The notes beneath the pieces are model-generated. The model was not told the DNA's origin and did not search any database. It saw only the letters and a program-made list of their open reading frames with translations. DNA of 19,302 nucleotides from the NCBI GenBank assembly GCA_002388885.1, contig DGNI01000005.1, positions 21,981 to 41,282 on the forward strand, given 5' to 3'. Shown here one piece after another: positions 7,873 to 15,397 of the stretch; within the stretch, counting starts at the first letter, position 1; every line of letters starts with the position of its first letter. Made by a program: the position numbers and the translations under genes. The DNA is from Parvularculaceae bacterium UBA4496. GTDB taxonomy: Bacteria; Pseudomonadota; Alphaproteobacteria; Caulobacterales; Parvularculaceae.

Positions 7873-10118
7873 TGTGTTTGCGCTTGAGTTTGCGCCAACA
7901 GACTTTTTGTGAGATCGCGTCTTTTCTTGAGGTTCGTTATTCTTTGGGTGTCGCCGCCAAAGCGGAATGAATTGAGCACCACGACAAGCGAAGATGCGGA
8001 CATAGCAAGCGCCGCAATCAGCGGCGTCACAAGCCCGAGAAACGCTATTGGGACTGCAATTGCATTATATAGGATAGCGAACGCGATATTTTGGCGCATC
8101 AACGTCTTGGCCCGTCTTGCCGTTTCAATTGTCAGCGGAATATTGTTGAGGTCATCATTCAAATAAACAAAATTCGCTGAATTGCGACCAATGTCGGTGG
8201 CGCTCCCGGGCGCCATGGAAGCATAGGCTGCAGCAAGTGCGGGCGCGTCATTGACGCCGTCGCCGACCATGAGGAGTTTACGCCCCGATGCAGTCAATTC
8301 TGTAATCTGCTTTACTTTTTCCGCCGGTCGGAGATTGGCTTGCCATGATGACACGCCAACGCGGGATGCAAATGATGAAACGGCGGGTTCCCGATCGCCC
8401 GAGAGCATCAAGACATAGAAATCGCATTGATTGAGTTTTTGGATGACGGTGCGAGCGGACGGCCGCGCGTCATCTTCAAAATGATAACGGGCTACAAGTT
8501 CGCCATTTTTCGAAAAAACCACACAAGATTTTTCGTCTGCATCTTGCTTGGCCGGCAAAGTCACAGCCCAGTCTGGTCGCCCAAGACGATATGTGACGCC
8601 ATCAATTTCAGCCTCCAAGCCGTTTCCTGGAGTTTCCGCAACTTGATTTGCTTCCAACCGAATATGCGGCGACAGTCGGCTTGCTTGCGCTAGCGCCCGC
8701 GAATACGGATGCGTTGAATAGCTTGCAATCGCACCGGCAACATTGAGTGCGCGCATTCCAGCGTCATTTTCATTCGCAAGTCGCGGCATTCCCGTCGTTA
8801 ACGTGCCGGTTTTGTCGAAAACAATAGTATCAACATCAGCGAGGCGCTCCAATGCTGCGCCGTCTTTAATCATGACGCCGGCTCGAAACAATCTCTTGGC
8901 GGCCATTACCTGCACCATCGGAACGGCGAGTCCTAAGGCACAAGGACACGTGATGATGAGAACACTGACAGCGACTGCGACGGCGCGGTGTAAATCACCA
9001 GCAAAGGCTAGCCAGGAACAGAATGCTATCAGCGCGCCGAGGTGGACGACTGGCGTGTAAAGGTCCGAAATCCGGTCTGCGATTCGCCGATATTGGTGAC
9101 GGGCGCCCTCCGCGTTCTCCATCATACGGATCATGTCGGCGAGGAAAGATTGCTTTTCGCTGGCCGTTGCTCGCGCGGTAATGGGGGCGGTCGTATTCAG
9201 CGACCCGCCCGCAACAGGATCGCCCGCCTTCACGTGTTGAGGAGAGCTTTCGCCATTGATGACCGAGACATCAATGTCTGAGTCTCCATCGACAACAACG
9301 GCATCAACGGGAAAGCGGCTGCCGGCGGCAACGCGTAGCAGCATGCCGGGTTCTATATCATCGATGCTCAGATATTCCGTCGATCCGTCCTTATGAAGAA
9401 CCGTTGCGCCTCCTGGTGCTAGTTTTTGCAATGCTGAGATGGCGCTGTGCGCTCGCGCCCGCATAACGTGATCAAGCGTCCTGCCGATCAGCAGAAAGAA
9501 CAGGAGGCTGGTCGCAGCATCGAAATAGGCGTGCGGACGGCCCGTCGCGGTGTCGTAGAGGCTCAGCGCGAATGTAAGAAAAACGCCGACAGAAATCGGT
9601 ACGTCCATATTCGTGGAACGTGCCCTTAACGCCGTCCAGGCCGAAGCGAAGAAAACGCGGCCGCTGAACATCAGAACGGGCAGAGCAATCGCCGCTGACA
9701 GCCAGTGAAAGAGCGCGCGCGCTTCTTCGCCTGCGCCCGCCCATACTCCGACGGACAGCATCATAATATTGCCGGCGCCGAAACCTGCGACGGCGAGCGA
9801 GCGGATGAGGCGGCGAAGCTCATTGTCTTCTGAACGTTCTTGCGCAGAACTAAGATGAGCGTCAAAGCCAAGGCCATTAAGCGCGTCAATCAATGGTGGC
9901 TCATGGTCGGACTTGTTCCAGACCACGCTTACACGTTTCGTTGATAGATTAACGCGCGCACTGACGACGCCAGGCAAGGTTGAGAGTCCTTTCTCGATTT
10001 TGCTAATGCATCCGGCACACTTCATGCCGGGAACCGAGAGTTCCGCCTGCATCAGCCCGTCCTCAATCGGCCGGCTACCGAAAAATAATTCTTTATCGGC
10101 TGCGGTAGGGGCGGTCAT
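7869..10118 (-). CDS. ccoI: Copper-transporting P-type ATPase CcoI/FixI for cbb3 oxidase assembly
   Basis: 749 residues. An N-terminal heavy-metal domain carries GMKCAGC (C34, C37). Membrane helices follow, with the ion-binding CPC at 391-393, the phosphorylation motif DKTGTLT (D435), STHP with H470 and P471 (metal-ATPase HP motif), and GDGVNDAP at 619-626. This is a P1B copper ATPase of the CcoI/CopA2 type, which exports copper at low rate to mature CcoN rather than for detoxification. The actuator motif reads INGESSPQ at 287-294, so the usual T of TGE is N here. The start overlaps the DUF2189 stop (ATGA) and the stop overlaps ccoS (ATGA). The context makes CcoI much more likely than a detoxifying CopA. 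Confidence 0.95.
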   Translation of the reverse strand: MTAPTAADKELFFGSRPIEDGLMQAELSVPGMKCAGCISKIEKGLSTLPGVVSARVNLSTKRVSVVWNKSDHEPPLIDALNGLGFDAHLSSAQERSEDNELRRLIRSLAVAGFGAGNIMMLSVGVWAGAGEEARALFHWLSAAIALPVLMFSGRVFFASAWTALRARSTNMDVPISVGVFLTFALSLYDTATGRPHAYFDAATSLLFFLLIGRTLDHVMRARAHSAISALQKLAPGGATVLHKDGSTEYLSIDDIEPGMLLRVAAGSRFPVDAVVVDGDSDIDVSVINGESSPQHVKAGDPVAGGSLNTTAPITARATASEKQSFLADMIRMMENAEGARHQYRRIADRISDLYTPVVHLGALIAFCSWLAFAGDLHRAVAVAVSVLIITCPCALGLAVPMVQVMAAKRLFRAGVMIKDGAALERLADVDTIVFDKTGTLTTGMPRLANENDAGMRALNVAGAIASYSTHPYSRALAQASRLSPHIRLEANQVAETPGNGLEAEIDGVTYRLGRPDWAVTLPAKQDADEKSCVVFSKNGELVARYHFEDDARPSARTVIQKLNQCDFYVLMLSGDREPAVSSFASRVGVSSWQANLRPAEKVKQITELTASGRKLLMVGDGVNDAPALAAAYASMAPGSATDIGRNSANFVYLNDDLNNIPLTIETARRAKTLMRQNIAFAILYNAIAVPIAFLGLVTPLIAALAMSASSLVVVLNSFRFGGDTQRITNLKKRRDLTKSLLAQTQAQTQ

Positions 10119-10936
10119 GGGGATTCATTCGCCACGTCGAAAAGATTCTCACCACGCGTTACAGTGCGATATGCATGCCACGCCGCATGGCCAAGCGCAG
10201 GATAGATTACAATCAGCCCGATCAGTGCTGTAGCGACGCCGACAGCAAACAAAACTGCGACAATGGCGCCCCAGACAAAGGCGACGCCCCGGTTGGCCCA
10301 GGAAAACGCGATACTTGTACCTATGGCGGTGAAGACATCGATCCGTTCGTTCATGAGCATAGGAATGGAAAATGCGCTGATAGCGAACGCGAAGGCGGCA
10401 AACAGCCCGCCCGTCACGGTCCCGACAGCGAGCAATCCCCAGCCGAGGGGCGTTGTCAGAATGATCTGCACGATTTCAGCCAGGCCCGGAAAGGGCAGCA
10501 TACCGAAAAACAACGCATAAAGGAGAACTGCTGCGCGAAGCCACAAGATCAAGACCAGCATCATGATCACGCCGACAAAAAGAATCTGACCCGGCGATCT
10601 GGCCTTCACAAGAATCATCGCCGGCAACGTAACGGGCTCACCACGTTCAAGGCGGCGGCTTTTTTCATAAAGGCCCACGGCGATCGCAGGCCCCATGACC
10701 ATAAACCCGGAAAGCGCCGGGAAGATGATATAGTCGGCGCCGATTTTAAACAGAACGCCAATCAGGAACCAGGAAATCAGTACAACAAACAGCCCATATG
10801 CAAGGCTGGCGAATGGATACCGGAACGCATCGGCGAATCCGGCGCCGATCCATTTGAAAGGCGTTGTCAGGGGCAGGTTAAGCCCATGGCTTCGTCGAGC
10901 CGGCGCCTCTTCGGCGTAAGATGCGGTTTCTGTCAT
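10115..10936 (-). CDS. DUF2189 family multi-pass membrane protein in cbb3 cluster
   Basis: 273 residues from ATG 10936, whose first bases overlap the previous stop as ATGA, the pattern seen at neighbouring junctions; an in-frame ATG at 10951 would add five residues and overlap the upstream gene by 19 bases. About six hydrophobic segments are present. The conserved segment IIFPALSGFMVMGPAIAVGLYEKSRR with a following acidic-basic ERGEP matches the DUF2189 family. Members often sit in alphaproteobacterial cytochrome oxidase clusters, but a molecular function is not established. The position between the structural genes and ccoI suggests a role in oxidase assembly or membrane copper/haem handling; this is inference from location only. 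Confidence 0.85.
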   Translation of the reverse strand: MTETASYAEEAPARRSHGLNLPLTTPFKWIGAGFADAFRYPFASLAYGLFVVLISWFLIGVLFKIGADYIIFPALSGFMVMGPAIAVGLYEKSRRLERGEPVTLPAMILVKARSPGQILFVGVIMMLVLILWLRAAVLLYALFFGMLPFPGLAEIVQIILTTPLGWGLLAVGTVTGGLFAAFAFAISAFSIPMLMNERIDVFTAIGTSIAFSWANRGVAFVWGAIVAVLFAVGVATALIGLIVIYPALGHAAWHAYRTVTRGENLFDVANESP

Positions 10937-11169
10937 TTTTCGTCTCGCCATGCGCAGCTGGATTTCGCCGCACGGTATTCTCCTGGCGCTTCAGCCAGCT
11001 CCCGGTGATGGGGGACGCAATTCGGTTGCGAATTGACTGCAACAATGACCAGGTGCGCATTGGCGGCGACAACGCCTGCAATGCCCGCCAGCGCCAGCCC
11101 TGCCCAAAATGTTCGGCGGCGGAATAATAAACTGACGTGCTGGCGAAAGATATTTATTTGATTGGTCAT
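10933..11169 (-). CDS. Small single-span membrane protein in the ccoGH position of the cbb3 cluster
   Basis: 78 residues. A basic N-terminus (FRRRTF at 16-21) is followed by one hydrophobic helix at about 22-44 (AGLALAGIAGVVAANAHLVIVAV), then a hydrophilic tail with SQPNCVPHH (C51, H54, H55) and SSCAW (C72). By the positive-inside rule the Cys/His tail would face the periplasm. ATGA overlaps join it to the ccoP stop upstream and to the DUF2189 gene downstream, so it is a real translated cistron. Its place and single N-terminal helix recall ccoH/FixH, but it is half the usual length and I cannot see the FixH domain, so I do not name it. Two cysteines and paired histidines in a cluster for copper-dependent assembly make a metal-binding role conceivable. 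Confidence 0.7.
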   Translation of the reverse strand: MTNQINIFRQHVSLLFRRRTFWAGLALAGIAGVVAANAHLVIVAVNSQPNCVPHHRELAEAPGEYRAAKSSCAWRDEK

Positions 11170-12050
11170 TGCGAAGCCCCTTGCGCGAGGTCGTCAATAT
11201 ATAGCGTTAGCACTTTGCGATCGGCGAGGCTCAATCTCTCGTCCCAGTTCGGCATCACGCCCTGGCGGCCGTCACGCAGCGTATTGTCAATCGACGTTAT
11301 GTCGCCGCCATATATCCAGAAGTCATCGGTGAGATTTGGCGCGCCAACCGATTGCATGCCGCGTCCGTCGGGTCCGTGACAGCTGACGCATTGCTGTTCG
11401 AACACCTCGGCGCCAAGCGATAGCGTCTCGGCGTCTTCGGGTGTTGTATGATCACTTGAGGATAGCGATATTACAAATGCTGCAACCGCGCGGCGCTGCT
11501 CTAATGTAAGAATGCCATCGCGCCCATAGGCCATCATCTGACTGATGCGGGCTTCATCATGTCCTGAATTAACGCCGACGCGGAGCGTCTCCATAATCGT
11601 TTCGGGATCGCCGCCCCACAACCATTGATCGTCAACAAGGTTTGGATAGCCGTCGCCGCCTTTGCCGTCCGGACCGTGACACATGGCGCAATTATCTTCA
11701 AACAGGCGCTCTCCATGATCTCGCACTGTCGCCAAAAGCGCTGAATTTCGGGAAATATCTTCGAAAGACAGGGTTTCGATATCGGTGCGCCACTGAGCGG
11801 TTTTTATAGCTGATTTTTCCAGAGAATGCTCAAGGGTTGTGCGTTGATCAATGCCGAGAATGCCCTTTGTGTAACTGTTCAAGCCCGGCCAAGCAGGCGC
11901 TAATAACCAGATAATGACGGATGACAAAAATGTCAGCGCTAGGAACAGTAAAACGAGTTTAGGAACCGGCGTATTGAGTTCAATAATGCCATTCCATTCA
12001 TGACCCGTCGTCATGCGGCCGGTATATGGATCGCGTACCGGCTTACTCAT
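11166..12050 (-). CDS. ccoP: cbb3 cytochrome c oxidase dihaem subunit CcoP
   Basis: 294 residues from ATG 12050; the reading frame is open 22 codons further but MSKPVRDPYTGRMTTGHEWNGI is the conserved CcoP N-terminus, and ATG 12050 shares its first base with the ccoQ stop (TGATG). One membrane helix at about 32-52 (residues after ELNTPVPK) is followed by two periplasmic cytochrome c domains: CAMCH (C121, C124, H125) and CVSCH (C221, C224, H225), with MMAYG at 172-176 and GVMPNW (M266) supplying likely axial methionines. CcoP carries electrons from soluble cytochrome c or the bc1 complex to CcoO. The stop overlaps the next small gene as ATGA. The protein appears complete. Confidence 0.96.
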   Translation of the reverse strand: MSKPVRDPYTGRMTTGHEWNGIIELNTPVPKLVLLFLALTFLSSVIIWLLAPAWPGLNSYTKGILGIDQRTTLEHSLEKSAIKTAQWRTDIETLSFEDISRNSALLATVRDHGERLFEDNCAMCHGPDGKGGDGYPNLVDDQWLWGGDPETIMETLRVGVNSGHDEARISQMMAYGRDGILTLEQRRAVAAFVISLSSSDHTTPEDAETLSLGAEVFEQQCVSCHGPDGRGMQSVGAPNLTDDFWIYGGDITSIDNTLRDGRQGVMPNWDERLSLADRKVLTLYIDDLAQGASQ

Positions 12051-12211
12051 CAATCTTCGTCCTGTTCGAGAATGCTGTTCGCCGCCCGGTCGAATTTGGA
12101 CTGATTGGACGGCCACAGGGCGTAGACGACAGCACCGAAAAATACGATCATCATATATATCAGGCCGTAGGTTTTGGCGAACGCCGTAAGCGTTTCATGA
12201 TCAATGGTCAT
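12050..12211 (-). CDS. ccoQ: cbb3 oxidase small subunit CcoQ
   Basis: 53 residues: MTIDHETLTAFAKTYGLIYM, then MIVFFGAVVYALWPSNQSKF and DRAANSILEQDED. A single membrane helix at about 15-33, the YALWPSNQSKFDRAA motif and an acidic tail are the typical CcoQ/FixQ pattern. CcoQ stabilises the cbb3 complex, especially CcoP association and activity under oxygen. Its ATG overlaps the ccoO stop (ATGA, 12208-12211), and its stop shares one base with the ccoP start. The gene order ccoNOQP is complete and canonical. Confidence 0.93.
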   Translation of the reverse strand: MTIDHETLTAFAKTYGLIYMMIVFFGAVVYALWPSNQSKFDRAANSILEQDED

Positions 12212-12963
12212 TCGGCGCCTCCTTCGTCGGGAATTGTCTTCGTGATCTCATTATTTTTACTGGCCGCTTCAGAAAGCGTGCCGATCGATTGCAGATAGGC
12301 GACGAGCGCGTCCATCTCCGTCAGTTTTCGGCGATCGCCGTCAAAATAACGCGCGTTGGCTTCAAAACCGTAGCGTTCAAAGAATCCGTCTGCGGCTTCT
12401 GAATCAGGATTGGCTTGCCCAAAGGCATCTTCATCCGCATTTGCGATCATGTCGTCGGTATAGGGCACGCCAACTTTTTTCTGGGCGCTCAAATGGAGCG
12501 GCATGTCGCTGACGTCGAGGTCGTTTCGGGCGAGCCAGCGATAGGCAGGCATTACTGATTGCGGCACAAGAGAACGCGGGTCGAGTAGATGGGCCACATG
12601 CCACTGATCTGAGTATTTCCCGCCGAGTCGCGCAAGGTCTGGTCCGGTGCGTTTCGAACCCCAAAGCATAGGGTGATCATATTGTGACTCAACCGCCAGC
12701 GAGTAGGGGCCGTAGCGTTCGACTTCGTCCTGAAGCGTTCTGATCATTTGCGAATGGCACGCATAGCAACCTTCGCGGATGTATATATTGCGACCGGCAA
12801 GCTCCAGCGGCGTATAAACCCGCATATCGGGATCTTCCTCAACCGTCTCATCGATTGTGAAAAGCGGCGCGATCTCGATCAATCCGCCGATAGATGCGAC
12901 AATGATAATGCCGATTGCGAATCCGATTGCCGTGCGCTCGAGTTTTGCATGTTTGCCTAGCAT
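12208..12963 (-). CDS. ccoO: cbb3 cytochrome c oxidase monohaem subunit CcoO
   Basis: 251 residues, slightly longer than many CcoO proteins because of an acidic insertion near residues 173-190. An N-terminal membrane anchor (residues 12-33) precedes one cytochrome c domain with CYACH (C66, C69, H70) and SVMPAY with M138 as the axial ligand. The segments EGCYACHSQMIRTLQDEVERYG, MLWGSKRTGPDLARLGGKYS and WHVAHLLDPR are CcoO-specific. The subunit accepts electrons from CcoP and passes them to haem b in CcoN. It follows ccoN by eight bases and overlaps ccoQ by four bases, so the structural genes are one transcript. Confidence 0.96.
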   Translation of the reverse strand: MLGKHAKLERTAIGFAIGIIIVASIGGLIEIAPLFTIDETVEEDPDMRVYTPLELAGRNIYIREGCYACHSQMIRTLQDEVERYGPYSLAVESQYDHPMLWGSKRTGPDLARLGGKYSDQWHVAHLLDPRSLVPQSVMPAYRWLARNDLDVSDMPLHLSAQKKVGVPYTDDMIANADEDAFGQANPDSEAADGFFERYGFEANARYFDGDRRKLTEMDALVAYLQSIGTLSEAASKNNEITKTIPDEGGAE

Positions 12964-12971
12964 AGCGCCCT

Positions 12972-14630
12972 CTACTCCGCCGCTTGCGCCGCTGCCGACG
13001 GCCGTCCGCGCGCGGGCAGGGGCGGTTTATCGGGCGTATATTCCGTAACGGTGGGCAATTTCGCGGTTTTCCAGACGTTGTATGCACATACAATCGCGCC
13101 AGCGAGGAACATAAGACCGCCGATTGCGCGGGCGACGTAGTAAGGTTTCATAGCGGCGACAGAATCGATGAATGAATATGCGAGCGTGCCATCCGTATTG
13201 TATGCGCGCCACATCAGTCCTTGAATGATGCCGGAATTCCACATTGCGAAGACGTAAATCATGGTTCCGACAAGCGCGAGCCAGAAATGCAATTCGATAA
13301 GTTTGTTGGAGTACATGCGTTCCTTGCGCCAGATCCAGGGAGTCAACGTGTAGATCGATCCGAAAGTAATCATCGCCACCCAGCCAAGCGCGCCCGAGTG
13401 AACATGACCGACAGTCCAATCGGTATAATGCGAGAGAGAGTTCACGGGGCGGATCGCCATAAATGATCCCTCGAATGTGGACAGTCCGTAAAAGACGGCG
13501 GCAACCATCATGAAACGCAACGTCGCATCATCGCGAACCTTGCCCCACGCCCCATTCAACGTCAGCAACGCATTACCAGCCGACGCCCAGGACGGCACCA
13601 ACAGCATTATGGAAAACGTCATGCCCAGCGTTTGCACCCAGTGCGGTAACGCCGTGTAGTGCAAGTGGTGCGAACCCGCCCACATATAAAGAAAAACAAT
13701 TCCCCAAAAACTGATGATTGAAAGGCGGTAAGAAAAGATGGGCCGGCCGGCCCGTTTCGGCAGATAGTAATACATCATGCCGAGAAACCCGGTTGTGAGG
13801 AAAAAAGCGACGGCGTTATGACCGTACCACCATTGGATCATGGCGTCCTGAACGCCGGAAAACAGAGAATAACTCTTTGCATGACCCAGTGAAATTGGAA
13901 TAGCGAGGTTGTTGAGAATATGCAGCATCGCGACCACGATGACGAAAGACAGATAGTACCAATTCGCCACGTAAATGTGAGGTTCCTCACGCCGTGCGAG
14001 CGTGCGCAGATACAATACTAAATAGACGACCCAAATTATCGTCAGAAAAATATCGGCATACCATTCTGGTTCCGCGTATTCTTTCGACGCCGTAATTCCC
14101 ATAAGGTATCCCGTCGCCGCCATTAGACAGAACAGATTAAATCCCACGACAACGACCCACGGGCTGATATTGTCGGCTAGACGCGCGCGCGATGTGCGCT
14201 GCATTACGTGGAACGATGTCGCGATAAGCGCATTGCCGCCGAAGCCGAAGATTACGCCGGATGTATGCACTGGGCGCAGGCGCCCGAAGCTCGCCCAGCC
14301 CGCATCAAAAGTCGCCTCCGGAAAAACCAGAAGCCAGGCAACCCAATCGCCGACAATCATGCCGATAACCGCCCACACAAGTGCAAGTACGAGCCCCACC
14401 TTGATTGGGTCGTCATAGTATTTTGCTCTGTTATCGGGGTCAGGTTCTGGTTTGTAATAGTCTTTAATGAGCAGGAACGTCAGTGACATTCCGGCTACCG
14501 CAAGCAATGCTCCATGATAGCCGAGAAGGTCGTTGCGTCCGAGCAGTCCGAGGGTGAGGCCGCTTAAAGTCAGCAAAGCCGTTAAAAAGAGCGCCGTTTC
14601 ACGTTCTGTCTTAGTCAACTGTGAAATCAT
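12972..14630 (-). CDS. ccoN: cbb3-type cytochrome c oxidase catalytic subunit CcoN
   Basis: 552 residues, longer than minimal CcoN because of an extra pair of N-terminal helices and a linker KDYYKPEPDPDNRAKYYDD at 56-74. The haem-copper oxidase core is present: H122 (RPVHTSGVIFGFGGNA) and H411 as likely low-spin haem b ligands, H409 (VGHVHSG) as the high-spin haem ligand, and H271 (WWYGHNAV) with H321/H322 (GSHHLHY) as CuB ligands. It reduces oxygen to water with very high affinity, typical of micro-oxic life. GAGGA lies about 8 bases before the start. It is the first gene of the ccoNOQP cluster, divergent from nsrR across 326 bases. The C-terminus ends in a proline/alanine-rich tail. Confidence 0.97.
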   Translation of the reverse strand: MISQLTKTERETALFLTALLTLSGLTLGLLGRNDLLGYHGALLAVAGMSLTFLLIKDYYKPEPDPDNRAKYYDDPIKVGLVLALVWAVIGMIVGDWVAWLLVFPEATFDAGWASFGRLRPVHTSGVIFGFGGNALIATSFHVMQRTSRARLADNISPWVVVVGFNLFCLMAATGYLMGITASKEYAEPEWYADIFLTIIWVVYLVLYLRTLARREEPHIYVANWYYLSFVIVVAMLHILNNLAIPISLGHAKSYSLFSGVQDAMIQWWYGHNAVAFFLTTGFLGMMYYYLPKRAGRPIFSYRLSIISFWGIVFLYMWAGSHHLHYTALPHWVQTLGMTFSIMLLVPSWASAGNALLTLNGAWGKVRDDATLRFMMVAAVFYGLSTFEGSFMAIRPVNSLSHYTDWTVGHVHSGALGWVAMITFGSIYTLTPWIWRKERMYSNKLIELHFWLALVGTMIYVFAMWNSGIIQGLMWRAYNTDGTLAYSFIDSVAAMKPYYVARAIGGLMFLAGAIVCAYNVWKTAKLPTVTEYTPDKPPLPARGRPSAAAQAAE

Positions 14631-14906
14631 GAAATATTTCCTCGAAACGGTGCGCGGGGAATCGGACTCAGAGGATGACTCGTTACATTGTTATTTGCTG
14701 AATACTTGTTTCGCAAGATGTGGTAGTAACCGAATGACAGCTCGGGCATGGTTTGAACCTTGCTGAAGTGCGCCGGCGCCTTAACTCATGTGGTTTATCC
14801 CTAAATTGGTGAGCGCAAAGCGCAGCTTTTCCTTTTCTCAACAGCGCAGCCTCAAATGTCTCAATGCAGTCATTGGCTCAATAGGAATGAGAATAGACCT
14901 CCTAAT

Positions 14907-14920
14907 TTGATCTGAGCCAA
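14907..14920. promoter_or_regulatory. FNR/CRP-family-like box TTGAT-CTGA-GCCAA
   Basis: The left half TTGAT is a perfect FNR/FixK half-site and the right half GCCAA matches ATCAA in three of five bases, with the correct four-base spacer. Oxygen or NO regulators of this family commonly control cbb3 and nnr genes. Its centre is only about 43 bases before the nsrR start codon, so class II activation of nsrR would leave almost no leader; it may instead repress nsrR or serve ccoN. Treat as a candidate. Confidence 0.35.
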
Positions 14921-14923
14921 AAA

Positions 14924-14942
14924 GCAATATATCAAATACATC
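14924..14942. promoter_or_regulatory. Candidate NsrR operator overlapping the nsrR leader
   Basis: The 19-base stretch GCAATATATCAAATACATC fits the published NsrR pattern gATGyATTTnAAATrCATc: the right half AAATACATC matches at all nine positions and the left half at about five of nine. It is also embedded in a wider dyad with CAATAT at 14925-14930 and ATATTG at 14943-14948. It lies 15 bases before the nsrR start and just before its ribosome site, as expected for negative autoregulation. Confidence 0.5.
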
Positions 14943-14956
14943 ATATTGGAGGGCCC

Positions 14957-15397
14957 ATGAGGCTGAACGTGCAAACAGACTATGCTTTGCGGCTATTGAT
15001 GCATCTTGCAATCAACAAGAATGCGCTTGTCACCATAGCAGAGGTCGCGGAGCGCTACAGGATTTCTCGCAATCACCTTATGAAGGTCGCTTATGTCCTC
15101 GGCCGGGAAGGGTTCGTCGAGACTGTTCGTGGGCGCTCAGGCGGTCTGCGGCTCCGCAGGCCCCCAAGAGATATTTGTGTCGGTGACGTCGTACGACAAA
15201 TGGAAGGCGATTTCGCTCTGGTTGAATGTTTTCAGGACGGCAAGAGCGAATGCCTGATCACGCCGGCATGTAAACTCAAGGACGTACTGCATGAAGCCAT
15301 GGCTGCCTTCATGGCCGCGCTCGATCAGTACACCATTCATAATCTGGTGACGCGAAATCCGGATCTGAAAACTCTGCTCGGTTCGGAGGCGGCGTAA
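14957..15397 (+). CDS. nsrR: Rrf2 family NO-sensing repressor NsrR
   Basis: 146 residues. An N-terminal winged helix (MRLNVQTDYALRLLMHLA, then TIAEVAERYRISRNHLMKV and the wing VRGRSGGLRL) is followed by a cluster-binding loop with C91, C99 and C105 and ITPACKLKDVLHEA, as in NsrR. D8 corresponds to the aspartate that is a [4Fe-4S] ligand in Streptomyces NsrR. The first cysteine pair is 8 apart, compared with 5 in E. coli and 6 in Streptomyces, so the loop is longer, but the ISRNH and TPAC motifs favour NsrR over IscR or RirA. NO destroys the cluster and releases repression. GGAGG lies just before ATG. The stop overlaps the haemoglobin start, so the two are co-translated. Confidence 0.88.
   Translation: MRLNVQTDYALRLLMHLAINKNALVTIAEVAERYRISRNHLMKVAYVLGREGFVETVRGRSGGLRLRRPPRDICVGDVVRQMEGDFALVECFQDGKSECLITPACKLKDVLHEAMAAFMAALDQYTIHNLVTRNPDLKTLLGSEAA

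Larger units (their letters stand above)
14631..14956. promoter_or_regulatory. Divergent control region between ccoN and nsrR
   Basis: This 326-base gap must hold the promoters for the cco cluster (leftward) and the nsrR-haemoglobin pair (rightward). I see no open frame with gene-like features. Visible structure includes a CAATG-CAGT-CATTG dyad (14862-14875), a CTTG-TTTCG-CAAG hairpin (about 14707-14719), and the FNR-like and NsrR-like sites listed separately. Only one TTG-N8-CAA spacing was found by eye, at 14907-14920. I could not place a convincing sigma-70 promoter for either gene. Confidence 0.6.

Noticed and set aside
10175..11008. 277-codon + strand frame opposite the DUF2189 gene
   Set aside because: Translation is highly charged with no motif, while the opposite strand encodes a clear multi-pass membrane protein coupled to its neighbours by start-stop overlaps.
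7726..14630. Possibility that the copper ATPase is a detoxifying CopA
   Set aside because: It lies between cbb3 structural genes and ccoS with overlapping codons and shows the CcoI arrangement; no copper efflux regulator or chaperone is nearby.
14862..14875. CAATG-CAGT-CATTG dyad as an FNR box
   Set aside because: The 5-4-5 geometry fits, but the half-sites do not match TTGAT/ATCAA; kept only as an unnamed dyad in the control region.
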